DNA of 64,000 nt, from the NCBI GenBank assembly GCA_963757815.1, contig CAVWSN010000010.1, positions 1 to 64,000 of the forward strand. Direction: 5' to 3'. Made by a program: the position numbers and the translations under genes. The DNA is from JACVRW01 sp963757815 (GTDB lineage: Bacteria > Actinomycetota > Thermoleophilia > Solirubrobacterales > Thermoleophilaceae). This document shows positions 45,847-54,338 of this stretch, in pieces. Position 1 is the first letter of the stretch. Each line of letters starts with the position of its first letter. The notes under the pieces are model-generated. The model saw only the letters and a program-made list of their open reading frames with translations, was not told where the DNA came from and ran no database searches.

Positions 45847-46631
45847 GGCTCCGCCATTCGAGCCGCGGCTTCGAGATCCTTGGCCCCGCCGGGCCGACCC
45901 GCCTCGGCAAGCCACACGAAGCTCTCGCGGTTGCCCGCCGGCCCGGGAAGCCCCGAGGCCGCGTAGCCGAGGACCGCCACCCCCAGCTCGGAGCGCGCCC
46001 GCTCGCCCACCTCGACCAGCGCGGCACGGCGGTCGGCCGCCGAGCGCACCACGCCGCCCTTCCCGACGCGCTCGCGACCCACCTCGAACTGGGGCTTGAC
46101 CATCGCGAGGCAGTCGAAGGCCGGAGCCGCGCAGGCGAGCACGGCCGGCAGGACCTTGGTGAGCGAGATGAACGAGACGTCCACGACGATCAGATCGGGC
46201 GCGAACGGAAGCTCGTCCGGAACGAGCGAGCGGGCGTTGCGGCGCTCGATCACGGTGACGCGCTCGTCGTTCCTCAGCCGCCAGTGGAGCTCTCCATAGG
46301 CCACGTCGAGCGCCACAACGGCGGCCGCGCCACGCTGGAGGAGGCAATCCGTGAAGCCCCCGGTCGACGCCCCCACGTCGAGGGCGAGGCGGCCGGCGGG
46401 ATCGAGCCCGAAGGCGTCGAGCGCGTTGGCGAGCTTGATGCCTCCGCGCGACACGAACGGAGGCGCCTCGGCAACGGCGACGTCGGCGTTCTCGGCCACC
46501 AGCTCTCCCGGCTTGCGCGCCGGGCGCCCGCTCACCTGCACGTCCCCGGCGATCACGGCGGCCGCGGCGCGCGAGCGCGACTCGTACAGGCCGCGATCGG
46601 CCAGGAGGGTGTCGAGCCGGCGCTTCGTCAC
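45843..46631 (-). CDS. tlyA: TlyA-family rRNA (cytidine-2'-O) methyltransferase
   Basis: This 262-residue protein has an N-terminal S4 RNA-binding domain (RRLDTLLADRGLYESRSRAAAAVIAGDVQV) and an FtsJ-like methyltransferase domain (PPFVSRGGIKLANALDAF, LDVGASTGGFTDCLLQRGA, DVSFISLTKVLPAV, MVKPQFEVGRERVGKGGVV). TlyA methylates 16S and 23S rRNA in actinobacteria. GTG 46631 lies six bases after TACTCT (46638-46643). Its promoter faces the CRP-like site at 46656. Confidence 0.93.
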   Translation of the reverse strand: MTKRRLDTLLADRGLYESRSRAAAAVIAGDVQVSGRPARKPGELVAENADVAVAEAPPFVSRGGIKLANALDAFGLDPAGRLALDVGASTGGFTDCLLQRGAAAVVALDVAYGELHWRLRNDERVTVIERRNARSLVPDELPFAPDLIVVDVSFISLTKVLPAVLACAAPAFDCLAMVKPQFEVGRERVGKGGVVRSAADRRAALVEVGERARSELGVAVLGYAASGLPGPAGNRESFVWLAEAGRPGGAKDLEAAARMAEP

Positions 46632-46643
46632 GGGCGCAGAGTA
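46632..46643 (-). promoter_or_regulatory. Leaderless promoter of tlyA (TACTCT)
   Basis: On the minus strand TACTCT (46638-46643) lies six bases before GTG 46631. Confidence 0.45.
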
Positions 46644-46655
46644 CCCGCGGAAGCC

Positions 46656-46675
46656 TGTGTGACCGACATCACACA
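46656..46675. promoter_or_regulatory. CRP/FNR-like palindrome TGTGTGA-N6-TCACACA
   Basis: The inverted repeat is perfect over seven-base arms with a six-base spacer and contains the CRP core TGTGA-N6-TCACA. It is centred 42.5 bases before ATG 46708, where a leaderless transcript (TAACCT box) would start: the class II activator position. It also lies upstream of the divergent tlyA promoter. Confidence 0.7.
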
Positions 46676-46693
46676 GCGCCGACCTACCGAGCG

Positions 46694-46707
46694 TAACCTC
46701 GAACGAG
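46694..46707 (+). promoter_or_regulatory. Leaderless promoter -10 box (TAACCT) of the small membrane protein gene
   Basis: TAACCT (46694-46699) lies eight bases before ATG 46708, next to the CRP-like site. Confidence 0.5.
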
Positions 46708-47067
46708 ATGACCGTCTTGAGGCTCATCTCCCCTGCGGCACGGGCGAGCCTGCTCATTGCCGCCGGCATCGGATTGATCGTGGCGCCGCTGCTGTGGCAG
46801 ATCGGCCCCGCCCCGATCATCACCGGGATCGTGATCGGCGCGCTCGCGATCGAGCTCGGGCTCGCCGGCACCGAGACGGAGGGCCGCGGAACGCTCCCGG
46901 TCTCCGCTCAGGCGGTCTACGACCGCGGGCTCGCGCTCGGACTCCTCCTCGTCGCGCTCATCTTCGGGCTTGCCGACGAGATGGAGGCACTGCTCGTGTT
47001 CGCGCTGGCCGGCGTACTGGCCCTCGTCGTGACCTCGATCACGCGCTACAGCGCGACCCCGGCCTAG
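46708..47067 (+). CDS. Small membrane protein, unknown
   Basis: This 119-residue protein has four hydrophobic segments (about residues 12-30, 34-52, 73-88 and 92-109) with short polar loops. No catalytic motif is visible and I do not recognise the family. It begins at ATG 46708 with a TAACCT -10 box eight bases before it and a perfect CRP-like palindrome at the class II position, so it is likely controlled by a CRP/FNR-type regulator. It lies divergently from tlyA. A strong terminator follows at 47121. Confidence 0.7.
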   Translation: MTVLRLISPAARASLLIAAGIGLIVAPLLWQIGPAPIITGIVIGALAIELGLAGTETEGRGTLPVSAQAVYDRGLALGLLLVALIFGLADEMEALLVFALAGVLALVVTSITRYSATPA

Positions 47068-47120
47068 AAAAACTTCCCCTCAAAGACGCATCACACATAT
47101 CGCATCACTCCTCCCTCAGG

Positions 47121-47151
47121 AACGGCCTCGCTGCGGCGGGGTCGTTTCTTT
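47121..47151 (+). terminator. Strong intrinsic terminator
   Basis: AACGGCCTCGC-TGCG-GCGGGGTCGTT forms an 11-pair stem (two G-T pairs) with a four-base loop, followed by the T-rich tail TTTCTTT. It ends the transcript of the small membrane protein gene. Confidence 0.75.
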
Positions 47152-47340
47152 CGGCTGACGGCATGGATCGCCGGGCGCATGGAACCAAGCAGCGAATCGC
47201 GGTTATCGTGGAGGTTCCCTTAGCGACCTGCCCGTCGGGAACTGGCCTTCCCGGCGGGGCTGGCTGCGACCGGCTCTAGGACGAGGTCGAAGGTCGCCGA
47301 CTGGTTCGTCCCACGTCGACACACGAAGAAAGGGCTCGCA

Positions 47341-48723
47341 ATGGCTATCAGTGGTCGAGCCGACTCGGTTCAAGATGTGCTTCGCGACCGCTTTCCGGAC
47401 GCGATCGTAGGGCCCGGCGATCCCGGCTGGGACTCCGGCCGCATGTCGTTCAACCTCATCAACGACCAGCGCCCAGAGGCGGTCGCCCGTCCGGTGTCCG
47501 CCGCGCAGACGGCCGAGATCGTGCGGGTCGCGCGCGATCTCGGGCTGCGCGTCCACGTTCAGGGCTCCTCCCACAACACCCTTCCTGCGGGTTCGCTCGC
47601 GGACACCGTGCTCGTCCGGCTCGATCGCATGACGGCGGTTGAGATCGACGCGGAGGCCGAGATCGCCGGCGTCGAGGCGGGCGCGCGCTGGTGGGACGTC
47701 GTGCCGCAGGCCTCGGAGCTCGGCCTGTCGACCCTCCACGGCTCCTCGCCGGAGGTCAACATCGTCGGGTACTCGCTGGGCGGTGGACTCGGCTGGCAGG
47801 GGCGAAAGCGCGGCCTGCAGGCGAACAGCCTGACCGCGATCGAGGTCGTGACGGCGGACGGTGAGCAGTTGCGCGTCGACGCGGACAATGGCGCGGACCT
47901 GTTCTGGGCGCTTCGCGGCGGCAGCGGCAACTTCGCCGTCGTCACCAAGGTCGAGTTCCGCCTCTACCCCGTCGACGCCTTCTACGCCGGCGCCCTCTTC
48001 TTCGGGTTCGATCAGGCAGCCGACGTGCTGCATGCGTGGCGCGAGTGGACGCGGCAGGCGCCCGAGGAGGTGACCACCTCCGCCCGGATGCTCAAGTTCC
48101 CGGACCTCGAGGAGATCCCGGAGATCGTGCGCGGGAAGTCGTTCACCGTCATCGACGGCGCCTTCCTCGGTGACGAGGACGACGGCGCCGAGCTGCTGCG
48201 GCCACTGCGCGACCTCGGCCCCCAGATGGACACGTTCGCGATGGTGCCGCCGGCGGGCCTCTCGGACATGCACATGGATCCTGTCGACCCGCTCCCCTAC
48301 CTGAGCGCCCACTCGCTGGTCGGCGAGCTGCCCGCGAAGGCGATCGACGACGCGGTCGCGATCGCCGGAGGCGGGTTTGACTCGCTGGTCGCCTTCGAGC
48401 TGCGCCACGGCGGCGGAGCGCTGTCGCGGACGGCGCCCGGCAACGGCGCCATCGACTCCCTCCCGGGCGAGTACATGACGTTCACGGTCGCCCTCGTCCT
48501 CGACCCCGCCGAGGTTCCGGTGATCGACGCCGACCTGGCCAGGCTCGCCGGCGTGTTCGCCCCCTACGACGTCGGCCGCTACCTCAACTTCACCGAGCGG
48601 GCGGACGACGTGGAGGCGATGTTCCCCGCGGGCACGCTGCCGCGCCTACGCGAGGTAAAGGCGAAGTACGACCCGGACAACGTGATCCGGGCGAACCACG
48701 AGATCAACGGGAGCGGCGCCTAG
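47341..48723 (+). CDS. FAD-binding oxidoreductase (BBE/VAO family)
   Basis: This 460-residue flavoprotein has the PCMH-type FAD domain (PEAVARPVSAAQTAEIVRVA, VHVQGSSHNT with the His that often binds FAD covalently, WWDVVPQASELGLSTLHGSSPEVNIVGYSLGGGLGW) and a C-terminal berberine-bridge motif (VKAKYDPDNVIRANHEI). The usual RGGGH is here QGSSH. It probably oxidises a sugar, alcohol or phenolic compound. AGAAAGG precedes ATG 47341. It begins a plus-strand run with OsmC and M42 peptidase genes. Confidence 0.88.
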   Translation: MAISGRADSVQDVLRDRFPDAIVGPGDPGWDSGRMSFNLINDQRPEAVARPVSAAQTAEIVRVARDLGLRVHVQGSSHNTLPAGSLADTVLVRLDRMTAVEIDAEAEIAGVEAGARWWDVVPQASELGLSTLHGSSPEVNIVGYSLGGGLGWQGRKRGLQANSLTAIEVVTADGEQLRVDADNGADLFWALRGGSGNFAVVTKVEFRLYPVDAFYAGALFFGFDQAADVLHAWREWTRQAPEEVTTSARMLKFPDLEEIPEIVRGKSFTVIDGAFLGDEDDGAELLRPLRDLGPQMDTFAMVPPAGLSDMHMDPVDPLPYLSAHSLVGELPAKAIDDAVAIAGGGFDSLVAFELRHGGGALSRTAPGNGAIDSLPGEYMTFTVALVLDPAEVPVIDADLARLAGVFAPYDVGRYLNFTERADDVEAMFPAGTLPRLREVKAKYDPDNVIRANHEINGSGA

Positions 48724-48747
48724 CGCTCCGTAGACTCAGCGGCCCCG

Positions 48748-49215
48748 ATGGCCGAGCATCACTACGAGACCCAACTGCGCTGGAGCGGCTCCACCGGGCT
48801 CGGGTGGGAGAACTACGACCGCGAGCACACGATCACGGCGCCGCCCGCCGAGCCGGAGCTGCGGCTGACGACCGGCGAGTCCCAGGGCGATCCGGCCGTG
48901 CTCAACCCCGAGCAGCTGCTCGTGATGGCCGCGTCGTCCTGCCAGATGCTGTCCTTCCTCCACTCGGCGGCCAAGGCGCGCATCGACGTCGTCGAGTACG
49001 AGGACCACGCTACCGGGCTGATGCCGCTCGACCGGCAGCCCGCGTGGATCACCGAGATCACGCTGCGGCCGCGCATCGTGATCGCGGGCGAGGCGAGCGA
49101 GGAGCGCGTCCGCAAGCTCGTGCAGACCGCCCACGAGTACTGCTTCATCGCGAACAGCCTCAAGAGCGAGGTCGCGATCGAGCCGCGCATCGAGATCGGA
49201 CAGGTTCAGCGGTGA
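48748..49215 (+). CDS. OsmC-family peroxide-detoxifying protein
   Basis: This 155-residue OsmC/Ohr-type protein has redox Cys in MAASSCQMLSFLH and in HEYCFIANSL, the two-Cys arrangement of thiol peroxidases acting on organic hydroperoxides. ATG 48748 is 11 bases after a TAGACT box and 24 bases after the FAD-oxidoreductase stop. Its stop overlaps the GTG of the M42 peptidase (GTGA). Confidence 0.88.
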   Translation: MAEHHYETQLRWSGSTGLGWENYDREHTITAPPAEPELRLTTGESQGDPAVLNPEQLLVMAASSCQMLSFLHSAAKARIDVVEYEDHATGLMPLDRQPAWITEITLRPRIVIAGEASEERVRKLVQTAHEYCFIANSLKSEVAIEPRIEIGQVQR

Positions 49216-50276
49216 GCGCGGTTCCGGAGCTGCTTCGGCGGCTCCTCACCACCCCGGGCGCGCCGGGGCAGGAGGCGGCGCCGGTCGCCGTGTGGCGCGA
49301 GGCCGCCGAGGAGTTCGCGTCATCCGTGACCGTCGACCCGATGGGCACGCCGGTCGCGCGCGTCGACGGGCGCGGCGAGCATCCGCTCCTCGCCGTGGTG
49401 GGCCATATCGACGAGATCGCCGTCCTGGTCAGCTACGTGACGAAGGAGGGCCAGCTCAAGGTCGTGTCGTCGGGCGGCTGGGACCCGCAGATCCTCGTGG
49501 GCCAGCGTGTGGAGGTCCTGACCCGGAACGGTCCCGTACCGGGTGTCTGCGGCCGCAAGCCGATCCATCTGCTCGAGAGCGAGGAGCGCAAGAAGGCGGT
49601 GGAGCTGAAGGGCCTGCACGTGGACATCGGCGCGAAGGACCGCGACGAGGCGCTCGGCCTGGTCCGCGAGGGCGACCCGGTCGTGATCGCCGCCGACCCC
49701 GTCGAGCTGCCAAACGGCAGGGCCGCGTCGCGCGCGTTCGACAACCGCCTCGGCGTGTACGTCGCGCTCGAGGCGGCGCGCCGGGTGGCGGACGCCGGCG
49801 GCGGCGCCGGCCCCGTCGCGGCCGTCGCCGCGGTCCAGGAGGAGATCGGCACCCACGGCGCCGCCGCCATGGCCTACGGCCTCCGGCCCGACGTGGCGAT
49901 CGTCGTCGACGTGACCCACGCGTCCGACGCGCCGGGCGTCGAGGCCGGACAGGTCGGCGAGCACGGCCTCGGGGACGGCCCGGTGCTGACGCGCGGGGCG
50001 ATCGTGAGCGCGCGCGTGAACGAGCTGCTCGACGACGCGGCGGAGGCCGAGGGGATCACGATGACGACCGAGGTCGCGGGGCGCGCGACCCACACCGACG
50101 CCGACTCGATCCACCTGAGCCGGATGGGCGTGCCGACCGCGGTGCTCTCGATCCCCCTGCGCTACATGCACTCGCCCGTCGAGGTGGTCGAGCTTGCCGA
50201 CGTCGAGGCCGCGATCGCCGTGATCGCGGCGTTCGCGCTTCGGCTCGAGGCCGACACGAGCCTCGCGCGCTGGTAG
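49212..50276 (+). CDS. M42-family (glutamyl/deblocking) aminopeptidase
   Basis: This 354-residue M42 peptidase has metal ligands in VGHIDEIAVLV (His, Asp), RAFDNRLGVYVALE, the catalytic Glu in AVQEEIGTHGA, the Asp in VVDVTHASDAPG and the final His in YMHSPVEVVEL. It removes N-terminal residues from peptides. It starts at GTG 49212, overlapping the OsmC stop, and converges with dxs 10 bases after its own stop. Confidence 0.9.
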   Translation: MSAVPELLRRLLTTPGAPGQEAAPVAVWREAAEEFASSVTVDPMGTPVARVDGRGEHPLLAVVGHIDEIAVLVSYVTKEGQLKVVSSGGWDPQILVGQRVEVLTRNGPVPGVCGRKPIHLLESEERKKAVELKGLHVDIGAKDRDEALGLVREGDPVVIAADPVELPNGRAASRAFDNRLGVYVALEAARRVADAGGGAGPVAAVAAVQEEIGTHGAAAMAYGLRPDVAIVVDVTHASDAPGVEAGQVGEHGLGDGPVLTRGAIVSARVNELLDDAAEAEGITMTTEVAGRATHTDADSIHLSRMGVPTAVLSIPLRYMHSPVEVVELADVEAAIAVIAAFALRLEADTSLARW

Positions 50277-50286
50277 GCCCGAAGCC

Positions 50287-52230
50287 TCAGGCCAGGAGGC
50301 TCGGCGCGAGCACGGCCTGGGAGACCCGCTCGGCCACGGCCTCGGGGGTCAGGCCGACCTGCTCGCGCAGGAGCGCCGGCTTTCCGTGGGTCACGTACTC
50401 GTCGGGCAGGCCGAAGCGCAGCACGCGGGCGCCGCCGAGCAGGTCGTGGTCGGCGAGGTGCTCGACAACGGCCGAGCCGAAGCCACCGGCGAGCACGTTC
50501 TCCTCCACCGTCACGAGCAGGTCGTGCTCTGCCGCCAGCCGCTCAACGAGCTCGCTGTCGAGCGGCTTCGCGAAGCGGCCGTCGGCGACGGTCGCTTCGA
50601 TCCCATGCTCCTCGCCAAGCAGGCCGGCCGCGCCGAGGGCAACACTCACGCCGTAGCCGTAGCCGAGGAACGCGACGCGGTCGCCCTCGTGCAGGATCTC
50701 GCCGCGCCCGATCTCGATCGCCTCGGGCCGGCGCGGCAGCCGCACTCCCTCGGCCTCGCCGCGGGGGTAGCGCAGCGCGACCGGGCCGTCGTCGTGCAGC
50801 AGCGCGGTGCGCAGCATGTGGATGAGCATGGCCTCGTCGCGCGGGGCCATCAGGATCAGGTTCGGGAGGCAGCGCATGTAGGAGATGTCGAAGGCGCCGT
50901 GGTGCGTCGGCCCGTCGTCGCCCACCAGCCCGGCGCGGTCCATCGCGAACACCACGTTCAGCTTCTGCAGGCAGACGTCGTGGACGATCTGGTCGTAGCC
51001 GCGCTGCAGGAACGTCGAGTAGATGGCCGCCACCGGCTTGGCGCCCTCGAGCGCGAGCCCGGCCGCGAACAGCACCGCGTGCTGCTCCGCGATGCCCACG
51101 TCGTAGTAGCGCTCGGGAAGCGCGTCTTGGAGCAGGTTGAGCCCGGTGCCGGAGTTCATGGCGGCGGTGATGCCCAGCACGCGCTCGTCGCGGCGGGCCT
51201 CGGCGACGAGCGCCTCGCCGAACACCTTCGTGTACTGGGGCGGCGGAGCGGGCGTCGCGGACTTGCCGTTCGCCTTCTTCGGCGCAGCGGCGCCGTTGAC
51301 GATCGAGCCGGGCTTGGCCGCGTGCCACTTCTCCATGCCCTCGAGCCCGCCCTCCTCGGCCGGCACGAAGCCCTTGCCCTTCACCGTCTTGCAGTGGACG
51401 ACCACCGGCCGGTCGGCCTCGAGCGCCCCGCCGATCGCCTGCCGGAGGGCCTTCACGTCATGTCCGTCGATCACGCCGACGTAGGCGAGGTCGAGCTCCT
51501 CGAAGAAGAGTCCCGGGGCCCAGTAGGCCTTGAGCGACTCCTTGAGGATCGGCCCGAGCCGCTCGATCTTCGTGCCGATGCCGGCCGGCAGCTTGGTGAG
51601 CGTCTCCTCGGCGTCCTCGCGCGCGTGGTACAGCTTGGGGTTGAGGCGCATGCGGTTGAAGAGCCGCGACAGCGCGCCGACGTTCGGGGCGATCGACATG
51701 CCGTTGTCGTTGACCACGATCACGATCGGCAGGTCCATCCCGCCGGCGTTCAGGAGCGCCTCGAAGGAGACGCCGCCCGTGAGCGCGCCGTCCCCGATCA
51801 CCGCCACGACCTTGCCGTCGGGCCCGACGCCGCGGCGCATCGCCTCCTTGATCCCCACGGCGTAGGACACCGAGGTCGAGGCGTGGCCGGCGCCCATGAT
51901 GTCGTGCTCGGACTCCTGGATGGCGCAGAAGGGCGCGAGCCCGCGGTACTTGCGGATCGTCCCGAGGCGGTCGCGGCGGCCGGTAAGCACCTTGTGCGGA
52001 TAGGCCTGGTGCCCGACGTCCCAAAGGATCTTGTCGCGCGGGGAGTCGAGCAGCGAATGGAGCGCCACGGCGATCTCGCAGGCGCCGAGGTTGGCCCCGA
52101 AGTGGCCGCCGATCTCGCCGATCGTGTCGATGATCAGCTCCCGGACCTCCTGTGCGACCTGCTGGAGCTGTTCGTCCGTGAGCTCCTTCAGGTCGGCCGG
52201 GCCGTCGATCTTGTCGAGGAGCGTGGTCAT
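50287..52230 (-). CDS. dxs: 1-deoxy-D-xylulose-5-phosphate synthase
   Basis: This 647-residue thiamine-diphosphate enzyme joins pyruvate and glyceraldehyde 3-phosphate, the first step of the MEP isoprenoid pathway. Motifs are ILWDVGHQAYPHKVLTGR, GDGALTGGVSFEALLNAGG (cofactor binding), NDNGMSIAPNVG, DVGIAEQHAVLFAAGLAL and DRAGLVGDDGPTHHGAFD. The middle contains a low-complexity linker (NGAAAPKKANGKSATPAPPP). ATG 52230 overlaps the ispA stop (ATGA), so both isoprenoid genes are coupled. Confidence 0.95.
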   Translation of the reverse strand: MTTLLDKIDGPADLKELTDEQLQQVAQEVRELIIDTIGEIGGHFGANLGACEIAVALHSLLDSPRDKILWDVGHQAYPHKVLTGRRDRLGTIRKYRGLAPFCAIQESEHDIMGAGHASTSVSYAVGIKEAMRRGVGPDGKVVAVIGDGALTGGVSFEALLNAGGMDLPIVIVVNDNGMSIAPNVGALSRLFNRMRLNPKLYHAREDAEETLTKLPAGIGTKIERLGPILKESLKAYWAPGLFFEELDLAYVGVIDGHDVKALRQAIGGALEADRPVVVHCKTVKGKGFVPAEEGGLEGMEKWHAAKPGSIVNGAAAPKKANGKSATPAPPPQYTKVFGEALVAEARRDERVLGITAAMNSGTGLNLLQDALPERYYDVGIAEQHAVLFAAGLALEGAKPVAAIYSTFLQRGYDQIVHDVCLQKLNVVFAMDRAGLVGDDGPTHHGAFDISYMRCLPNLILMAPRDEAMLIHMLRTALLHDDGPVALRYPRGEAEGVRLPRRPEAIEIGRGEILHEGDRVAFLGYGYGVSVALGAAGLLGEEHGIEATVADGRFAKPLDSELVERLAAEHDLLVTVEENVLAGGFGSAVVEHLADHDLLGGARVLRFGLPDEYVTHGKPALLREQVGLTPEAVAERVSQAVLAPSLLA

Positions 52231-53105
52231 GTCGTGCGGGTGAGGATGTAGTCGGCGATGCCGCCGAGGCGCGCGGTCGCGCCCGGGGCCTCCGCGAGCG
52301 CCGCCCGCGCTTTCGCGTGCGACTCTCGAGCGAGCTCCCGAGCCCGCTCCAATCCGTGGACGCTCACGTAGGTCGCCTTCCCATGGCGCTGGTCGGAGCC
52401 CTGCGGCTTCCCGATCTCGGCCTCGTCCCCGGTCACGTCGAGGATGTCGTCGACGATCTGGAAGACGACGCCGAGCTCTGCCGCAAAGCGCCGGTAGGGG
52501 ATTGTGGCAGGTCCATCCATGCCCTCGAGCGCTAGTACCGAGCACACCGACGCCGTAATCAGCGCGCCCGTCTTGAGCTCGTGCAGGTGACGCAGGTCCA
52601 CGCCCTCGCTGCCTGACACGTCCAGGTACTGGCCTCCGACCATCCCGCCGACGCCGGCCGCGCCCACCAGCTCGCGGACCGCCGCGAGCACGTGCGCGGG
52701 CTCGCCCGCCTGCTCGCCGAGGGCGATGCGCAGCGCCTCGGCGAAGAGGCCGTCGCCCGCGAGGATCGCCACGTCCTCCCCGAACGCCACGTGGCAGGTC
52801 GGCTTGCCGCGGCGCAGCTCGTCGTCGTCCATCGCGGGCAGGTCGTCGTGGATGAGCGAGTAGGTGTGGATCATCTCGATCGCCGCCGCGAGCGGCAGCA
52901 CGTCGCCGGGGTCGCGACCGAGCGCCTCGGCCGTCGCGAGCGCCAGCACCGGCCGTATCCGCTTGCCGCCGGCCAGCAGCGAGTAGCGCATCGCCTCCTC
53001 GAGGCGGGTCGTGCCGGGCTCCTCCGCGAAGCGCAGGCTCTCGAGGTAGCCGTCCACCCTCTCCTGCAGGTCGACCGGATAGGCCGGCGCCTCGACGGAG
53101 CTCAA
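52227..53105 (-). CDS. ispA: Polyprenyl (farnesyl/geranylgeranyl) diphosphate synthase
   Basis: This 292-residue trans-isoprenyl diphosphate synthase has first aspartate-rich motif HDDLPAMDDDELRRGKPT, second motif FQIVDDILDVTGD, and GGKRIRPVLAL near residue 47. Product length depends on residues before the first motif (MIHTYSLIH). It makes a precursor for quinones, carotenoids or lipids. TTG 53105 overlaps the xseB stop, and its stop overlaps dxs. Confidence 0.92.
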   Translation of the reverse strand: MSSVEAPAYPVDLQERVDGYLESLRFAEEPGTTRLEEAMRYSLLAGGKRIRPVLALATAEALGRDPGDVLPLAAAIEMIHTYSLIHDDLPAMDDDELRRGKPTCHVAFGEDVAILAGDGLFAEALRIALGEQAGEPAHVLAAVRELVGAAGVGGMVGGQYLDVSGSEGVDLRHLHELKTGALITASVCSVLALEGMDGPATIPYRRFAAELGVVFQIVDDILDVTGDEAEIGKPQGSDQRHGKATYVSVHGLERARELARESHAKARAALAEAPGATARLGGIADYILTRTT

Positions 53106-53302
53106 AGAAGGCGCTCCTGGCCCTCCGATTCGCCCGCGGTCCGCGCGCGTGTGTCGATCTCGGCGCCGAGCCGGGCGGCGAGCTCCGCGCAGCGCTCGAC
53201 GAGGTCCGCCGCCTCGTCCGGGTCGACCGCGCCCGAGCGGAGCTTGTCGGCCACGGCCTCGAGCTCCTCGGCGAGGGCGGTGACCGACTCGGGCCGGCCC
53301 AT
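53102..53302 (-). CDS. xseB: Exodeoxyribonuclease VII small subunit
   Basis: This 66-residue helical protein with the pattern ALAEELEAVADKLRSGAVDPDEAADLVERCAELA matches the XseB two-helix hairpin. It pairs with XseA to degrade single-stranded DNA. xseA itself is not in the window. ATG 53302 shares bases with the nusB stop (TGATG), and its stop overlaps ispA. Confidence 0.85.
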   Translation of the reverse strand: MGRPESVTALAEELEAVADKLRSGAVDPDEAADLVERCAELAARLGAEIDTRARTAGESEGQERLL

Positions 53303-53685
53303 CAGGGTGTGGCCTCCTGGCGCGCGACCGCGCCGAGGATCCCGTTGACGAACCCCGGAGCGTCGGCGGAGCACAGCTCCTTGGCCGCCTCTACGGCCTC
53401 GTCGATCGCAACCTCGGCCGGGACGTCAGGCCGGCTGCGCAGCTCGTGGAGCGCCACCCGCAGGATGTTCCTCTCGACGGGTGCGATCCGGTCGAGCGAC
53501 CAGCCCCTCGCGTGGTCCGCGATCAGCGCGTCGAGCTCCGCCTGCTCGGCGACCACGCCCTCGACGAGCTCGCGCGTGAAAGGAGTGGCGTCGCGGCCGA
53601 GCAGCTCGTCGGGGGGCCGGCCGGTCACGTCGGCCTGGTAGAGCGCGACAAGCGCGGCTCTCCGCTGGTCAGTGCGCCGCGCCAC
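53302..53685 (-). CDS. nusB: Transcription antitermination factor NusB
   Basis: This 127-residue all-helical NusB has ARRTDQRRAALVALYQADV at the N-terminus, LIADHARGWSLDRIAPVERNILRVALHEL and PAEVAIDEAVEAAKELCSADAPGFVNGIL. It works in rRNA antitermination with NusE. It starts three bases after efp and is coupled to xseB. Confidence 0.92.
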   Translation of the reverse strand: MARRTDQRRAALVALYQADVTGRPPDELLGRDATPFTRELVEGVVAEQAELDALIADHARGWSLDRIAPVERNILRVALHELRSRPDVPAEVAIDEAVEAAKELCSADAPGFVNGILGAVARQEATP

Positions 53686-53688
53686 GCC

Positions 53689-54249
53689 TCACGCGCGCGA
53701 GACGTACTCGCCCGAGCGCGTGTCCACACGGACCCGGTCGCCGACGTTCACGAAGAGCGGCACCCGGACGACCACGCCGGACTCGAGCGTGGCCGGCTTG
53801 TCGCCGCCGCCCGAGGCGGTGTCGCCGCGTACCCCGGGGTCGGTCTCGGCCACGGCCAGCTCCACGGCGCTCGGGACCTGGACATCCGACGGCGAGTCGT
53901 CGACGTACAGGACGTCGACCTCCTCGTTCGGGACGACCCAGCGAAGCGACTCCTTGACCGAGTCCTCGGGCACGGCCATCTGCTCGTAGGTCTGGACGTC
54001 CATGAAGTGCGCGTCGGTGCCGTCCGTGTAGAGGAAGGTCATCTTGCGCGACTCGGTTCGCACGGGCCGGAACTTCTCCCCGGCGCGGAAGGTCCGGTCG
54101 ATGACCGCGCCGTCGTCGACGCGCTTGAGCTTCGTGCGGACGAACGCGCCGCCCTTGCCCGGCTTCACGTGCTGGAACTCGACGATCCTGAAGATCTTGT
54201 CGTCGACCTCCACGTGCATCCCGTTCTTGAACTGGTTGGTGCTGACCAC
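53689..54249 (-). CDS. efp: Elongation factor P
   Basis: This 186-residue EF-P helps ribosomes pass polyproline. The N-terminal domain carries the loop QHVKPGKGGAFVRTKLKR with the Lys that is modified in other bacteria, and the C-terminal domain ends RVDTRSGEYVSRA. GTG 54249 is the best start. It leads the efp-nusB-xseB-ispA-dxs operon. Confidence 0.92.
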   Translation of the reverse strand: MVSTNQFKNGMHVEVDDKIFRIVEFQHVKPGKGGAFVRTKLKRVDDGAVIDRTFRAGEKFRPVRTESRKMTFLYTDGTDAHFMDVQTYEQMAVPEDSVKESLRWVVPNEEVDVLYVDDSPSDVQVPSAVELAVAETDPGVRGDTASGGGDKPATLESGVVVRVPLFVNVGDRVRVDTRSGEYVSRA

Positions 54250-54279
54250 GGCCCGGCAAGGGTAGTGGTCGCGCGAGCG

Positions 54280-54307
54280 GAGAGGGCGGCCCGTGGGCCG
54301 CCCTCTC
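54280..54307 (-). terminator. Perfect 13-base hairpin between LVIVD gene and efp
   Basis: GAGAGGGCGGCCC-GT-GGGCCGCCCTCTC is a perfect inverted repeat of 13 bases with a two-base spacer. It lies between the LVIVD gene stop and the efp start on the minus strand. No T-run follows on either side. Confidence 0.6.
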
Positions 54308-54338
54308 GGTGATCGTTCGCCTGCCGCGTCAGGCGCGC

